Positions 26,019 to 35,070 of a stretch of DNA of 64,000 bases are shown here, in pieces. The notes below the pieces were generated by a model. That model made no database searches and was not told where the DNA came from. It worked only from the letters and a program-made list of their open reading frames with translations. This DNA is from Chryseobacterium sp. Tr-659. GTDB lineage: Bacteria > Bacteroidota > Bacteroidia > Flavobacteriales > Weeksellaceae. Each line of letters opens with the position of its first letter. Positions within the stretch are counted from its first letter, which is position 1. Made by a program: the position numbers and the translations under genes. The DNA is taken from positions 372,001 through 436,000 of the forward strand of contig NZ_VWWP01000001.1 in assembly GCF_011752975.1 (NCBI RefSeq), read 5' to 3'.

Positions 26019-27203
26019 ATGAATCAACTGAAATTATTTTTTATAATTCCCTTATTCTGTTCACAATTTTCTATTGCTCAGCGCATTGATAAGGAAATGA
26101 TCAGCTTTCAGCTTTTAAAAGATCCGGTTTTTCCTACGGAACTTTCGAACAGAAATTATACAATTATTGTAAAATCTCCCTATAATATTACAAAAGATGA
26201 TGTACTGAGACTATCTAAAGAGGATTATCAAAGAAGGGTTGATAATTACCAGTCAAATGTTGAAAATGCTAAATATGAACATGGAGAAAGGTTAAAGGAT
26301 TATGATGCTGAGGTGAAAAAACTTCAGGAGAAATATAAACTGGAATCTGCTGAATACAATAAATTATCAGCTGTTGAAAAAATTGCAGCCACTAACGGAG
26401 CTCCGGTATTAAGATTACCTTCAAGGCCTATTCTTAATATTCCTCCTATGCCGGTTTATCAACAGCCGGACCTGAGAGATGCTCTGATTGTGGATAATAA
26501 AATCCTGGCTTCTCAAATGGATATTTTAGGCTTTACAAAAGGTGGAAATTATCTTGATGTTGTCATTGAAATGGAAAGAACGAATTTTCAGGATAATCAG
26601 GGAAAAACTTTTGCCAATCAACCCGCAAGAATCATAGCGAAACAAAACGGAGCGGTAAAACTGGATAAAACCTATTTTTCTGATTTTGCTGAAATAGCTA
26701 GTGTTCCTTCCAATGAAATTAATCTGAATGCCCAGGAAAAAAGATATCTTCAAAGAATCATGGATCGTACGAGAAATATTCTTAATGAAAACTTTGGATA
26801 CCAGACGATCAATTCTACTGTAACACTGGCTACTGTAAAGAATAAGGGAGAATATGATGATCTTGAAAAAGCATACATCTATGTAACAACCAATCTGAAA
26901 AAGCTCCAGGCAAAATCGGATTATGCACCCAATAAAATTGCTATGGAAAACATGCAAAAAGGAATTGACATTTGGAAAAGCACTTTAACCAAAGTGAATT
27001 ACAACGATAAAAAAGCGCTCTATAACCAGAAAATAGGAGAATACCTTTATTTTAATCTGATTAGATTGAACATTGCATTGGGCAATTATCAGGAAGCAGA
27101 AAAATATTTGAATGAACTGCAGGAGCATCTGGTAGATATTAAACTCTCTTACGATGCGAATCTTGAGCTGAAAAGACTGGAAGAAAAAATTTATAATAAC
27201 TAA
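26019..27203 (+). CDS. Secreted protein of unknown function with central coiled coil
   Basis: 394 residues from the ATG at 26019; signal peptide MNQLKLFFIIPLFCSQFSIAQ. Upstream in-frame ATGs at 25911 and 25941 are rejected because the promoter lies after them. A Lys/Glu-rich coiled coil spans about residues 60-115 (ENAKYEHGERLKDYDAEVKK). The C-terminal third reads as a tetratricopeptide-like helical region (LFYFNLIRLNIALGNYQEAEKYL appears as YLYFNLIRLNIALGNYQEAE). No family recognised. Forms an operon with the next gene, 10 bp away. Confidence 0.75.
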   Translation: MNQLKLFFIIPLFCSQFSIAQRIDKEMISFQLLKDPVFPTELSNRNYTIIVKSPYNITKDDVLRLSKEDYQRRVDNYQSNVENAKYEHGERLKDYDAEVKKLQEKYKLESAEYNKLSAVEKIAATNGAPVLRLPSRPILNIPPMPVYQQPDLRDALIVDNKILASQMDILGFTKGGNYLDVVIEMERTNFQDNQGKTFANQPARIIAKQNGAVKLDKTYFSDFAEIASVPSNEINLNAQEKRYLQRIMDRTRNILNENFGYQTINSTVTLATVKNKGEYDDLEKAYIYVTTNLKKLQAKSDYAPNKIAMENMQKGIDIWKSTLTKVNYNDKKALYNQKIGEYLYFNLIRLNIALGNYQEAEKYLNELQEHLVDIKLSYDANLELKRLEEKIYNN

Positions 27204-27213
27204 AGAAGATAAT

Positions 27214-28635
27214 ATGATTAAACAAATTATTGTTTCGGCATTAATTACTGCTTCGGTGTATTCCTTTGCACAAACAAAAGTAACGGAAGGTACTAAATTC
27301 ACGGTGGATGCCAACATGGAAACGGATGATAAGCTGGTTCTGGCAGATGACTATAATTCTTATATGTTCAGTGTGATCAACATTGACGGGCTGATGAGAA
27401 ATGTATATCCACACAAAAAATTACTGATGAGAAAACTGGATCAGAACGGAAGCCTTGTGGATACGTATGTAAAAGATTATGCCAATAAAACAAATGGTGT
27501 ACTTCACAATTATCTGGGATCTCAGCAGATAGACAATGATAAACTGATCGCTTTCACTGAAGAATATTTCGGAAAAGAGAACAGAAAAGAAGTATTTCAG
27601 CATGTTTTCAGCAGAAAAGAGGGAACTTTTACCACCAAAAGCATCGCAAAATACAATATTGAGTCCACTAACAAATCGGGAACAACGTATGTGCTTTTCT
27701 CGGAAAACGGGAAATATGCTGCGGTGTTCAATGACAGATACTCGAATAAGAAAACAGATAACATCAATGATGTTCTGGTAATAGATCTGAGAACGCAGAG
27801 CCCGGTTTGGAACAAAGAGATCACATTGAGTAATGACTATGTTGAGAAATCTTTAACCTTAACAAATTCAGGGAAAATTGTTGTATTGCGTAAAGCAGCG
27901 GGCTGGAAAGAATCTTACAAACTGGAACTGCTTTCAAACACTGAAGATAGAGACCTTCCTTTCGATGATAAATATATTCCTGAAAAACTTTATGCCATCA
28001 GCAAAAATGATAATGATTATCTGGTTGCTTTCGGTAGAAAAAATGCTGCGGTTACCATGGGATCAAGTACATTTGGAACAGTGATGTTCTATGATATGAA
28101 GTCTGGAAAAGCCGTAATCAGCAATACCAATCTGGCAGGAAGCAAAGACATGAATGATGTGAAAGTGATCAAAACGATCGTAAAAGGAGATGAGGTTTTG
28201 ATGGCAGTTCAGCAGGAAACGGTAACAAGACCGATGCCTACAGCGATGAATCGTTTCCCGGATCCTGTTTATTCATTGGATGCAGGGATGCTGATAAAAT
28301 TTAATAAAGAAGGAGAGGTGAAACAATTTGTGGCGGCAGGAGCTTCTACGGGAAAAAGAATTCATATCGTTGAATCTGGAGAGAAGCTTTATATTTCTGC
28401 ATTTTATCCTAAAGGAGCTTTTGGAAATACGGGATTCTCTATGAAGGTTTTTGATTTTGCTACCTTGAAACCTCAGGAAGTGAGCCTTGATTATAAAGGA
28501 AGAAATTTTTTCATGAATTATGGCTTTGCAGACGGCAATATGATCCAGTACATCCCGAATGTGAACAAAATGATGTTCCTTCAGAAAAGCTCAAAAGATG
28601 TGCAGATGTTCAGTGTATATAATTTTATAAAATAA
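27214..28635 (+). CDS. Secreted protein of unknown function, beta-propeller-like
   Basis: 473 residues; signal peptide MIKQIIVSALITASVYSFAQ. The remainder alternates strand-like segments with NDRYSN, DLRTQSPVW and DMKSGKAVI turns, typical of a propeller or repeated beta-sheet protein, but no defined repeat family is recognised. No T9SS sorting domain or lipobox, so probably periplasmic. Co-transcribed with the preceding coiled-coil protein, suggesting joint function. Confidence 0.75.
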   Translation: MIKQIIVSALITASVYSFAQTKVTEGTKFTVDANMETDDKLVLADDYNSYMFSVINIDGLMRNVYPHKKLLMRKLDQNGSLVDTYVKDYANKTNGVLHNYLGSQQIDNDKLIAFTEEYFGKENRKEVFQHVFSRKEGTFTTKSIAKYNIESTNKSGTTYVLFSENGKYAAVFNDRYSNKKTDNINDVLVIDLRTQSPVWNKEITLSNDYVEKSLTLTNSGKIVVLRKAAGWKESYKLELLSNTEDRDLPFDDKYIPEKLYAISKNDNDYLVAFGRKNAAVTMGSSTFGTVMFYDMKSGKAVISNTNLAGSKDMNDVKVIKTIVKGDEVLMAVQQETVTRPMPTAMNRFPDPVYSLDAGMLIKFNKEGEVKQFVAAGASTGKRIHIVESGEKLYISAFYPKGAFGNTGFSMKVFDFATLKPQEVSLDYKGRNFFMNYGFADGNMIQYIPNVNKMMFLQKSSKDVQMFSVYNFIK

Positions 28636-28659
28636 TTGTATTTTAGAAAAAATTAAAAT

Positions 28660-29115
28660 ATGCAGATTCAGTCAGTTTCTATAGAAGATTATATCTCAAA
28701 AATTCCTGAAGAAAGACGGGATGCATTTAAAAAATTGTTTGATGCGGTGAATGACAATCTTCCGAAAGGGTTTGTGGAAAGCACCAATTACGGTATGGTA
28801 GGATGGGTTGTACCTTTGTCAACTTATCCGGCAGGGTATCATTGTGCACCCGGTACACCATTGCCGTTCATTAATCTGGCTTCACAAAAGAATTTTATAG
28901 CATTGTATCATATGGGACTGTACTCGAGACCGGAACTCCTGGATTGGTTTGTAGCGGAATACCCTAAACATTCCAACAAGAAACTGGATATGGGAAAATC
29001 CTGTGTTCGGTTCAAAAAAGTGGAAGATATTCCTTTTGATCTGATTGCTGAACTCAGTACAAAAATGACAGCTGAAGACTGGATCGGGATTTATGAATCT
29101 CTGTATAAAAGATAA
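28660..29115 (+). CDS. DUF1801 domain-containing protein
   Basis: 151 residues. The DUF1801 pattern is visible: an N-terminal helix pair (VSIEDYISKIPEERRDAFKKLF), then NYGMVGWVVPLSTYPAGYHC and GKSCVRFKKVEDIPFDLI. Cytosolic fold related to YdhG/YjhX-type proteins, function unknown. Begins 24 bp after the previous gene and ends at a strong terminator. Confidence 0.85.
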   Translation: MQIQSVSIEDYISKIPEERRDAFKKLFDAVNDNLPKGFVESTNYGMVGWVVPLSTYPAGYHCAPGTPLPFINLASQKNFIALYHMGLYSRPELLDWFVAEYPKHSNKKLDMGKSCVRFKKVEDIPFDLIAELSTKMTAEDWIGIYESLYKR

Positions 29116-29116
29116 T

Positions 29117-29151
29117 AAAAGCTCCGAAATCAATTTGATTTCGGAGCTTTT
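29117..29151. terminator. Bidirectional terminator after the DUF1801 gene
   Basis: Perfect 17-bp stem, AAAAGCTCCGAAATCAA (29117-29133) against TTGATTTCGGAGCTTTT (29135-29151). Confidence 0.85.
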
Positions 29152-29316
29152 ATATGTTGGAAGCCCGAGGTTTTGAAGCGGAAGTAATAGTTGTGTTTTT
29201 AGAATCTCTGATAATTATCCGATGATCATTGTTTTCAATTTTTTTAATGAATAAAAAGATTTTCATATATCCACCGCCTTCTTGAAACTTCCAGTTCCCA
29301 TCTTCGAGTCTTCCAT
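29152..29316 (-). other. Possible short gene remnant at the 3' end of the efflux operon
   Basis: One minus-strand frame is open for about 54 codons (LDGRLEDGNWKFQEGGGYM, then a Lys-rich stretch, ending ASNI at a stop near the terminator). It has no good start codon except an internal ATG. It may be a decayed gene end or chance. Confidence 0.2.
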
Positions 29317-30600
29317 CTAAAAATTAATATCCCAGATCCCTGTTTTCCTTTCTAGTTCAATTAAAGCAGTCGCATTATCCGCAAGAGCCTGATAATAGTC
29401 TTTTCGGACATCGTTATAGGTTCTTTGTGCATTTAATACTTCCAGGATAGAACTTTCTCCTCTTTTATAGCTGTAGGTAATACCTTCCAATATGCTTTTA
29501 GCTTCTGTAAGCATTCCATTATGAAATTGTTTTACCTGTTTTTGAGTAGCGGTATACTGCTGATAGGCCTGTATTACCTCTGCTTTTATTCCCAATTCAA
29601 TTTGTTTGTATTCAACTTCTGCTTGTGAATGAGCCATTTCGGCAATTTTCAATCCTGCATTTCTTCTATTGGAAAACTTCAAAGGAATACTTACCCCCAG
29701 TTTTACTGCATTTACAGTTGGGGAAGGAGCAATTTCATTGGTAGCTTCAGTGTGGCGTTCTGCACCGGCACTGATTCCCAAATCTATAATACGGTTAGCC
29801 TTTTCAAGATTGACCTGGCTCTGAGCTACCTGTGTATTTTGTTTTGCCGCAAGTAAATCGGCTCTTTCATTCAAGGCCTGGAGAATCAGGTCATCAATAC
29901 TGAAATCCCTGTTGAAGGCATTGAAATCTCCGGCCACATCCTTTCCGGTTATTGGATTGTCGCTAAGAAATACGGATAGATTGGTTAATGCCTGTTGTCC
30001 GGCACTTTCAGCCTGGTATACATCATTGAGTAAAGAAGCAGCTTCCAATTTGCTCTGTTTTGAAGTCACCAGTGATATTGTTCCCAAGCGATACCGGATA
30101 CTGTCTGATTTTGCGAGTTGCAGCATGTTTTGGTAAGAATCCTGCTGCACTTCAAGTAACGCTTTGGATTTTAAAGCCTCAATATAGCTTAAGCTGGCAT
30201 CTGCACGGAGATTCCTGAAAAAATCCTGTAATTGTATTTTGCTCAGTTCAGATTGATTTTTAGCCAGATTTATTCTTGCTTTTCTTTTGCCGCCTAGTTC
30301 CAAAGTCCAGCCTATGGAAGTTCCATAGACATATCCCATGTTTTTATTCACCCCGTTATTGGTTGTTTCGAGATCCAATTGAGGATCCGGAAACATTCCT
30401 GCCGTCTGAATGGCCGCTTCAGCCATACTGACATTGTATTTCTGCGATGCATAGCCAAGGTTTTTCTTTCCGACAAGACTCAGATATTCATCAAAACTTA
30501 AAAGTTCTTTCTCCTGTGCCTTTACCATTCCTGTCAAGCTCAATGAGATAACAGCGATGATGATAAAATGAACTTTAATCTTTATATGTAAGTGCTTCAT
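29317..30600 (-). CDS. TolC-family outer-membrane factor of a metal RND pump (CzcC/CusC type)
   Basis: 427 residues. Signal peptide to about residue 28 (VISLSLTGMVKAQ). Two long repeats of alpha-helical TolC architecture, rich in Gln/Ala, with GTSIGWTLELGGKRKARINLAKNQ and KLGVSIPLKFSNRRNAGLKIAEMAH as the paired strand segments. Forms the trans-periplasmic/outer-membrane channel for the RND pump whose gene overlaps it by 26 bp at its start, showing translational coupling. Third gene of the adaptor-pump-channel operon. Confidence 0.9.
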   Translation of the reverse strand: MKHLHIKIKVHFIIIAVISLSLTGMVKAQEKELLSFDEYLSLVGKKNLGYASQKYNVSMAEAAIQTAGMFPDPQLDLETTNNGVNKNMGYVYGTSIGWTLELGGKRKARINLAKNQSELSKIQLQDFFRNLRADASLSYIEALKSKALLEVQQDSYQNMLQLAKSDSIRYRLGTISLVTSKQSKLEAASLLNDVYQAESAGQQALTNLSVFLSDNPITGKDVAGDFNAFNRDFSIDDLILQALNERADLLAAKQNTQVAQSQVNLEKANRIIDLGISAGAERHTEATNEIAPSPTVNAVKLGVSIPLKFSNRRNAGLKIAEMAHSQAEVEYKQIELGIKAEVIQAYQQYTATQKQVKQFHNGMLTEAKSILEGITYSYKRGESSILEVLNAQRTYNDVRKDYYQALADNATALIELERKTGIWDINF

Positions 30601-33600
30601 CTGATTCTAAATTTTGTTTTTCATTGCGGCGTTCAGCCATAAAATAAATGGCAGGCAAAACGAATAGCGTTAAAATAGTAGAGAACATCAATCCATAAAC
30701 AATTACCGTAGCCAATGGTCTTTGTACATCCGAACCGATTCCTGTTGCCAGCGATGCCGGAAATAGCCCGATTACCGCAACAGTTGCTGTCATCAGTACC
30801 GGTCTGAAACGGTCTTTTGCTCCCTTAATTACAGCATATTTCAGATCATGTCCTTGTTTTCGCAGGTCATTGATGTGGGAGATCATGATGACTCCGTTCT
30901 GTATGGCAACTCCGAAAAGGGCAATAAAACCTACGGCAGAAGAGACGTTAAGAGACATTCCTCGTATATTGAGTGCCAGCATTCCGCCAAATAAAGCTAA
31001 CGGAACAATAGACATCAGCACCAATGCCTGTTTAAAATCACCAAATGCACCATACAATAACAGGAACATGATTGCTAATGCTAAAGGAACAATAAATGCC
31101 AGTCTGGAATAAGCCCTGTTTTGATTTTCGAACTGACCGCCCCATTTGATCTGGTATTTCTCATGATCATATTTGATGTCTTTTTCAATTTTATCCTGAG
31201 CTTTTTTAAGGAACGAAGATAAATCGGTACCTCTCAGATTCAGTTTTACCGTGAGATGGCGCTTATTCATTTCTCTGGTGATGGTACTTTCGCCAGTACT
31301 TAGTTTTACTTCTGCCACCTGTGATAACGGAATTTTAGCTCCTGTAGCTGAAGTGAGCATCAGATTCCCTATTTTGTCAGGGGTATCCCGGCTGTCTTCC
31401 GTGTAGCGGCAGGATATATCATAAACTTTATTCCCGATAAAGATTTGGGAAATGGCTTTTCCTCCTAATGCGACTTCAATAAGATCTGCGACATCGGAAA
31501 CATTTAATCCGTATTGGGCGATCTTATCTCTGTTGGCAATGATCTGGAGCTGAGGTAAAGGAGGTTCCTGGTCAATGGCAAGATCGGCAGAACCCGGAAT
31601 TTTATTTAAAGTAGATAAAACATTTTCTGCAATCCTTCTGGTTTCTTTGAAATCATCTCCGTATACTTTTACCACCAGTTCACTGTGAGCTCCGGAGATC
31701 TTATCCATCACCCCGTCAATCATAGGCTGTGAGAAACCTACGGTGAATCCGGGCATATCCTTATAATCAGCGGCAAGTTCTTTAATCAGGTCTGCTTTGG
31801 TTTTTCCTGAAGGCCATTCGCTGTAAGGTTTTATTCCTACAGAAACTTCAAAGTGAGAAGCCGTCCAGGGGTCAGTTCCGTCATCATTCCGGCCGGCCTG
31901 AACCATCATATAAGTAATTTCAGAATGTTTTAATGTTCTGGCCCTTAATGTATCGCTCATCTCTTTTGCTTTGGCTAAAGAAATTCCGGGAGGGAGCTGT
32001 ACCTGCAGCCAGATGGAACCTTCATCCAGTTCAGGGAGAAAATCTTTCCCTACCGTATAAGATAAAACTCCTGCAGATACTAAAACAATCGTTACCGGTA
32101 TCATAACCTTTCTTGGAGCCTGCATTATTTTTTCAATTCTTTTTCCGTAGGCAGAACTTATTTTTTCCAGCCATTTATTGTGATATATTTTTTGCGGTTT
32201 GCGATAGATCACGTAGGCCAGACCCGGAATAAGAAGCAATGCTACTGCAAGCGCTCCCAGTAAAGCATAGCCTACTGTGAATGCCATAGGAGTAAACAGT
32301 TTTTTTTCTACACGTTCAAATGCAAATAATGGTAAATAAGCTGTGATAATGATGATTGTGGAAAAGAAAATAGGCTTGGCTACTTCAATCACTCTTTGGG
32401 TAACCGATTTTTCTTCCAATGCTTCTTCCGGATGATCCTCTCTTTTCTTCAGGATGGTTTCCAGCATTACAATAGATCCATCTACAATAATTCCGAAATC
32501 TATGGCTCCGAGAGAAAGCAGGTTAGCCGGGATATTGGTAAAATGCATGAGGATGAATGCCACCAATAAAGAAAGCGGAATAGTGATAGCCACCAATAAA
32601 GCACCTCTCCAGCTTCCAAGAAATACAATCAGAACAATAATAACCAAAACAATTCCCTCGGTAAGGGTGTGGGAAACCGTATGAAGAGTAGTACTCACAA
32701 GATCTGTTCTGTCCAGGAAAGGGTGAATTTTAACTCCCACAGGAAGTGTTTCGTTGTTCAGTTCATCAATGGCCTGGTGAACACCTTCCAGAACCTGTGA
32801 AGGGTTTTGTCCTCTTAATAAAAGAACAATTCCTTCCACGCTCTCGGAGTAGTTACGCTTTCTGTCGGTATAGCCCAGAATTCCTTTTCTTTCAAGATTT
32901 CCGTATTTTAATGTACCTACATCATTGAGAAAAACAGGAACCCCGTTTTCGGTTTTTACAACAATTTTTCCGAGGTCGTTTAAATCTTTTACCAAACCTA
33001 TTCCACGAATCACATAGGCGAGGTTTCCACGGGGAAGCATACTTCCTCCGGCACTTACATTGTTTTTTGAAATGGTTTCAGTGACTTCAGATAATGAAAG
33101 TCCGTATTGTTCAAGTTTATGAGGGTCCAGTTCAATCTGAAACTGGGTGGTAATTCCTCCGAAATTGGTAACATCGGCAATTCCTGATACCTGTTTGATA
33201 CGCGGGATAATCACGAATTTTTGTAAATCTGTCAGTTCACGAAGGCTGTGGTTATTGCTTTCTATAATATAACGGTAGACTTCGCCAATAGGAGAGGTAA
33301 GAGGATCTAGCCCTGGTTGTGCGCCATACGGAAGTGTCACATCAGACAGTCTTTCCTGAATACGCTGTCTTGCCCAGTAATCATCTACACCGTCATCAAA
33401 AACCATTGTGATAATGGAAAGTCCGAAGGTGCTTTTACTTCGCATAACATGCATTCCGGGAAGTCCGTTCAGAGAGCGTTCCAGCGGAATTGTGATTTGT
33501 TGTTCCACTTCTTCAGCGGCCAGTCCCGGAACCTGTGTTACGACTTGTGAGGTGACATCGGCAATATCGGGATAGGCTTCTACTGATAATTTGGTCCAGG

Positions 33601-33685
33601 AATAATATCCAAAGAAGCCCAGTAAAAGGAAGAGTGCCAGCATCAGCCATCTCTTCTGTATGGAGATTGTAAGTAGTTGCTTCAT
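30575..33685 (-). CDS. Heavy-metal efflux RND transporter, CzcA/CusA family
   Basis: 1036 residues, full length for an HME-RND pump with 12 membrane helices and two periplasmic loops. The metal-cation proton-relay motif in TM4 is intact: AIDFGIIVDGSIVMLE with D396, D402 and E409, matching D402/D408/E415 of CzcA. The metal (Cu/Ag versus Zn/Co/Cd) cannot be fixed from sequence by eye. Works with the adaptor (33775-34878) and TolC partner (29317-30600). The promoter region ahead of the operon contains four 11-bp repeats. Confidence 0.93.
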   Translation of the reverse strand: MKQLLTISIQKRWLMLALFLLLGFFGYYSWTKLSVEAYPDIADVTSQVVTQVPGLAAEEVEQQITIPLERSLNGLPGMHVMRSKSTFGLSIITMVFDDGVDDYWARQRIQERLSDVTLPYGAQPGLDPLTSPIGEVYRYIIESNNHSLRELTDLQKFVIIPRIKQVSGIADVTNFGGITTQFQIELDPHKLEQYGLSLSEVTETISKNNVSAGGSMLPRGNLAYVIRGIGLVKDLNDLGKIVVKTENGVPVFLNDVGTLKYGNLERKGILGYTDRKRNYSESVEGIVLLLRGQNPSQVLEGVHQAIDELNNETLPVGVKIHPFLDRTDLVSTTLHTVSHTLTEGIVLVIIVLIVFLGSWRGALLVAITIPLSLLVAFILMHFTNIPANLLSLGAIDFGIIVDGSIVMLETILKKREDHPEEALEEKSVTQRVIEVAKPIFFSTIIIITAYLPLFAFERVEKKLFTPMAFTVGYALLGALAVALLLIPGLAYVIYRKPQKIYHNKWLEKISSAYGKRIEKIMQAPRKVMIPVTIVLVSAGVLSYTVGKDFLPELDEGSIWLQVQLPPGISLAKAKEMSDTLRARTLKHSEITYMMVQAGRNDDGTDPWTASHFEVSVGIKPYSEWPSGKTKADLIKELAADYKDMPGFTVGFSQPMIDGVMDKISGAHSELVVKVYGDDFKETRRIAENVLSTLNKIPGSADLAIDQEPPLPQLQIIANRDKIAQYGLNVSDVADLIEVALGGKAISQIFIGNKVYDISCRYTEDSRDTPDKIGNLMLTSATGAKIPLSQVAEVKLSTGESTITREMNKRHLTVKLNLRGTDLSSFLKKAQDKIEKDIKYDHEKYQIKWGGQFENQNRAYSRLAFIVPLALAIMFLLLYGAFGDFKQALVLMSIVPLALFGGMLALNIRGMSLNVSSAVGFIALFGVAIQNGVIMISHINDLRKQGHDLKYAVIKGAKDRFRPVLMTATVAVIGLFPASLATGIGSDVQRPLATVIVYGLMFSTILTLFVLPAIYFMAERRNEKQNLESDEALTYKD

Positions 33686-33774
33686 AGTTTTTTATTGAAG
33701 TAAAGTATAGAGTAGAAACATTGCATATGACACTACTTTATAGATTTTACATTGTACATTTTACGTCTTTCACC

Positions 33775-34878
33775 TTATTTTGCATCCAGCATATAAATTC
33801 CACCTTCGGTCATGATGGTTTCTCCCACTTTTAATCCTGAGACAATTGTTACCATTTTCTGGTCTGTTTCTCCGGTTGTTACGGAGCGTTTGGCAAATTG
33901 ATTTTTACCAGTTTTTACCCAGACGTATTGCGAGCTGTCCTGCTGCATTAATGCAGTAACAGGAATCATAATTGTTCTTGTAGGTGTTGTGGAAAAGTTT
34001 ACGGTGGCATACATCCCGGGTTTCAGTTTCCTGTCCGGATTGTCGCATTGGATAAGAACTTTTATACTGCGGGTGCTTTCATCCACAATTTCGTTGATGT
34101 GATATACTTTCCCGGTAATATTTCTGTCAGGATAAGCACTTACTTTTACAGAAACCCGATCTCCTGTATTAACAAATCTGATGTCTTTTTCTTTTACATC
34201 TCCGGAAATCCATACTTTAGACAATTCTGCGATAATTACAACAGGATCAGCATCTCCTTTCAGATATTGTCCGTTTACAATTTTGTTGGAAATAACTTCT
34301 CCATTGATAGGAGCTCTTACAATAAGTGGACTTCCTATTCCTCCTCCTTTGCTATTATATACTTTTAAAGCTGATGATGCATTGGAGAGTGACGTCTTTT
34401 TATTTTTATAGTCTGTTTCCGCTTCATCAAGTTCTTTCTGAATCCCCACACCATGTTTCACGAGATCCTGCTGGCGCTTATAGTTTTTTTCTGCAAGCTG
34501 TACATCATTCAGGGCATCTGTATAATCTTTCTGTACAGAAAAATAATCTGAGGAAAGGATTTCAAAAAGAGGGCTGCCTGCTGAAATATTTTGTCCCAAC
34601 TGAATAAAAGATTTTGTGATTCTTCCCGAAAAAGGGCTTGCAATTTCTGCATAATGGTTTGGAATGGCCTGAATGGTTCCCGCCGAAATAATACCATCAC
34701 TGTGTTCCTGTTCACCAACCACTTCAGTTTTGATTTTTTTGAAAACAGGATTGTTTTCCGGAACAATAACGTTATCTCCTTTTATCAGGAGATCCTGATC
34801 CTGCGGGCCTTCATTTTTGGGATTTTTACAGGAGGTAACCCATGCCAAAAGCACCATTGCTAATACTGTTTTTCTCAT
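33775..34878 (-). CDS. RND periplasmic adaptor (CzcB/CusB type)
   Basis: 367 residues. Lipobox-like N-terminus (VLLAWVTSCKN, Cys about 17) anchors it to the inner membrane. Order: lipoyl-like half (GRITKSFIQLGQNISAGSPLFEI), alpha-hairpin (about 118-165), second lipoyl half (VRAPINGEVISNKIVNGQYLK) and beta-barrel (RSIKVLIQCDNPDRKLKPGMY). No CusB-style Met-rich N-terminus is visible. First gene of the pump operon; its ATG is about 100 nt after the predicted start of transcription. Confidence 0.9.
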   Translation of the reverse strand: MRKTVLAMVLLAWVTSCKNPKNEGPQDQDLLIKGDNVIVPENNPVFKKIKTEVVGEQEHSDGIISAGTIQAIPNHYAEIASPFSGRITKSFIQLGQNISAGSPLFEILSSDYFSVQKDYTDALNDVQLAEKNYKRQQDLVKHGVGIQKELDEAETDYKNKKTSLSNASSALKVYNSKGGGIGSPLIVRAPINGEVISNKIVNGQYLKGDADPVVIIAELSKVWISGDVKEKDIRFVNTGDRVSVKVSAYPDRNITGKVYHINEIVDESTRSIKVLIQCDNPDRKLKPGMYATVNFSTTPTRTIMIPVTALMQQDSSQYVWVKTGKNQFAKRSVTTGETDQKMVTIVSGLKVGETIMTEGGIYMLDAK

Positions 34879-34984
34879 ATAATATGTTTATAACCACTAA
34901 TTTAATTTTAATTTTTGTTAATTTATTTCAAATTTTGGTGATATTATTACAGAATATCTACCAATATTTGTTTTTTTGACGGTG

Positions 34985-35059
34985 CAAAGTTATCCTCATC
35001 CTTTGTGATAGCCTGTTAGAAAGCCTTTAGAATACTATTAGAAAGCTATTAGAAAGGAG
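34985..35059 (-). promoter_or_regulatory. Four 11-bp direct repeats plus -7 element ahead of the RND operon
   Basis: Repeat units starting TTAGAA at 35016, 35027, 35038 and 35049, each exactly 11 bp apart (consensus TTAGAAAGCTA on the plus strand). A minus-strand TAACTTTG -7 element is the complement of 34985-34992, leaving a 23-bp spacer. The arrangement matches how OmpR/PhoB-type regulators bind direct repeats. The same layout precedes mgtC. Confidence 0.75.
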
Positions 35060-35070
35060 AGGATAAGATC

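Noticed and set aside
34879..35070. CRISPR-like array (regular short repeats)
   Set aside because: The units are 11 bp with no spacers and there are only four; this is a regulator-binding array.
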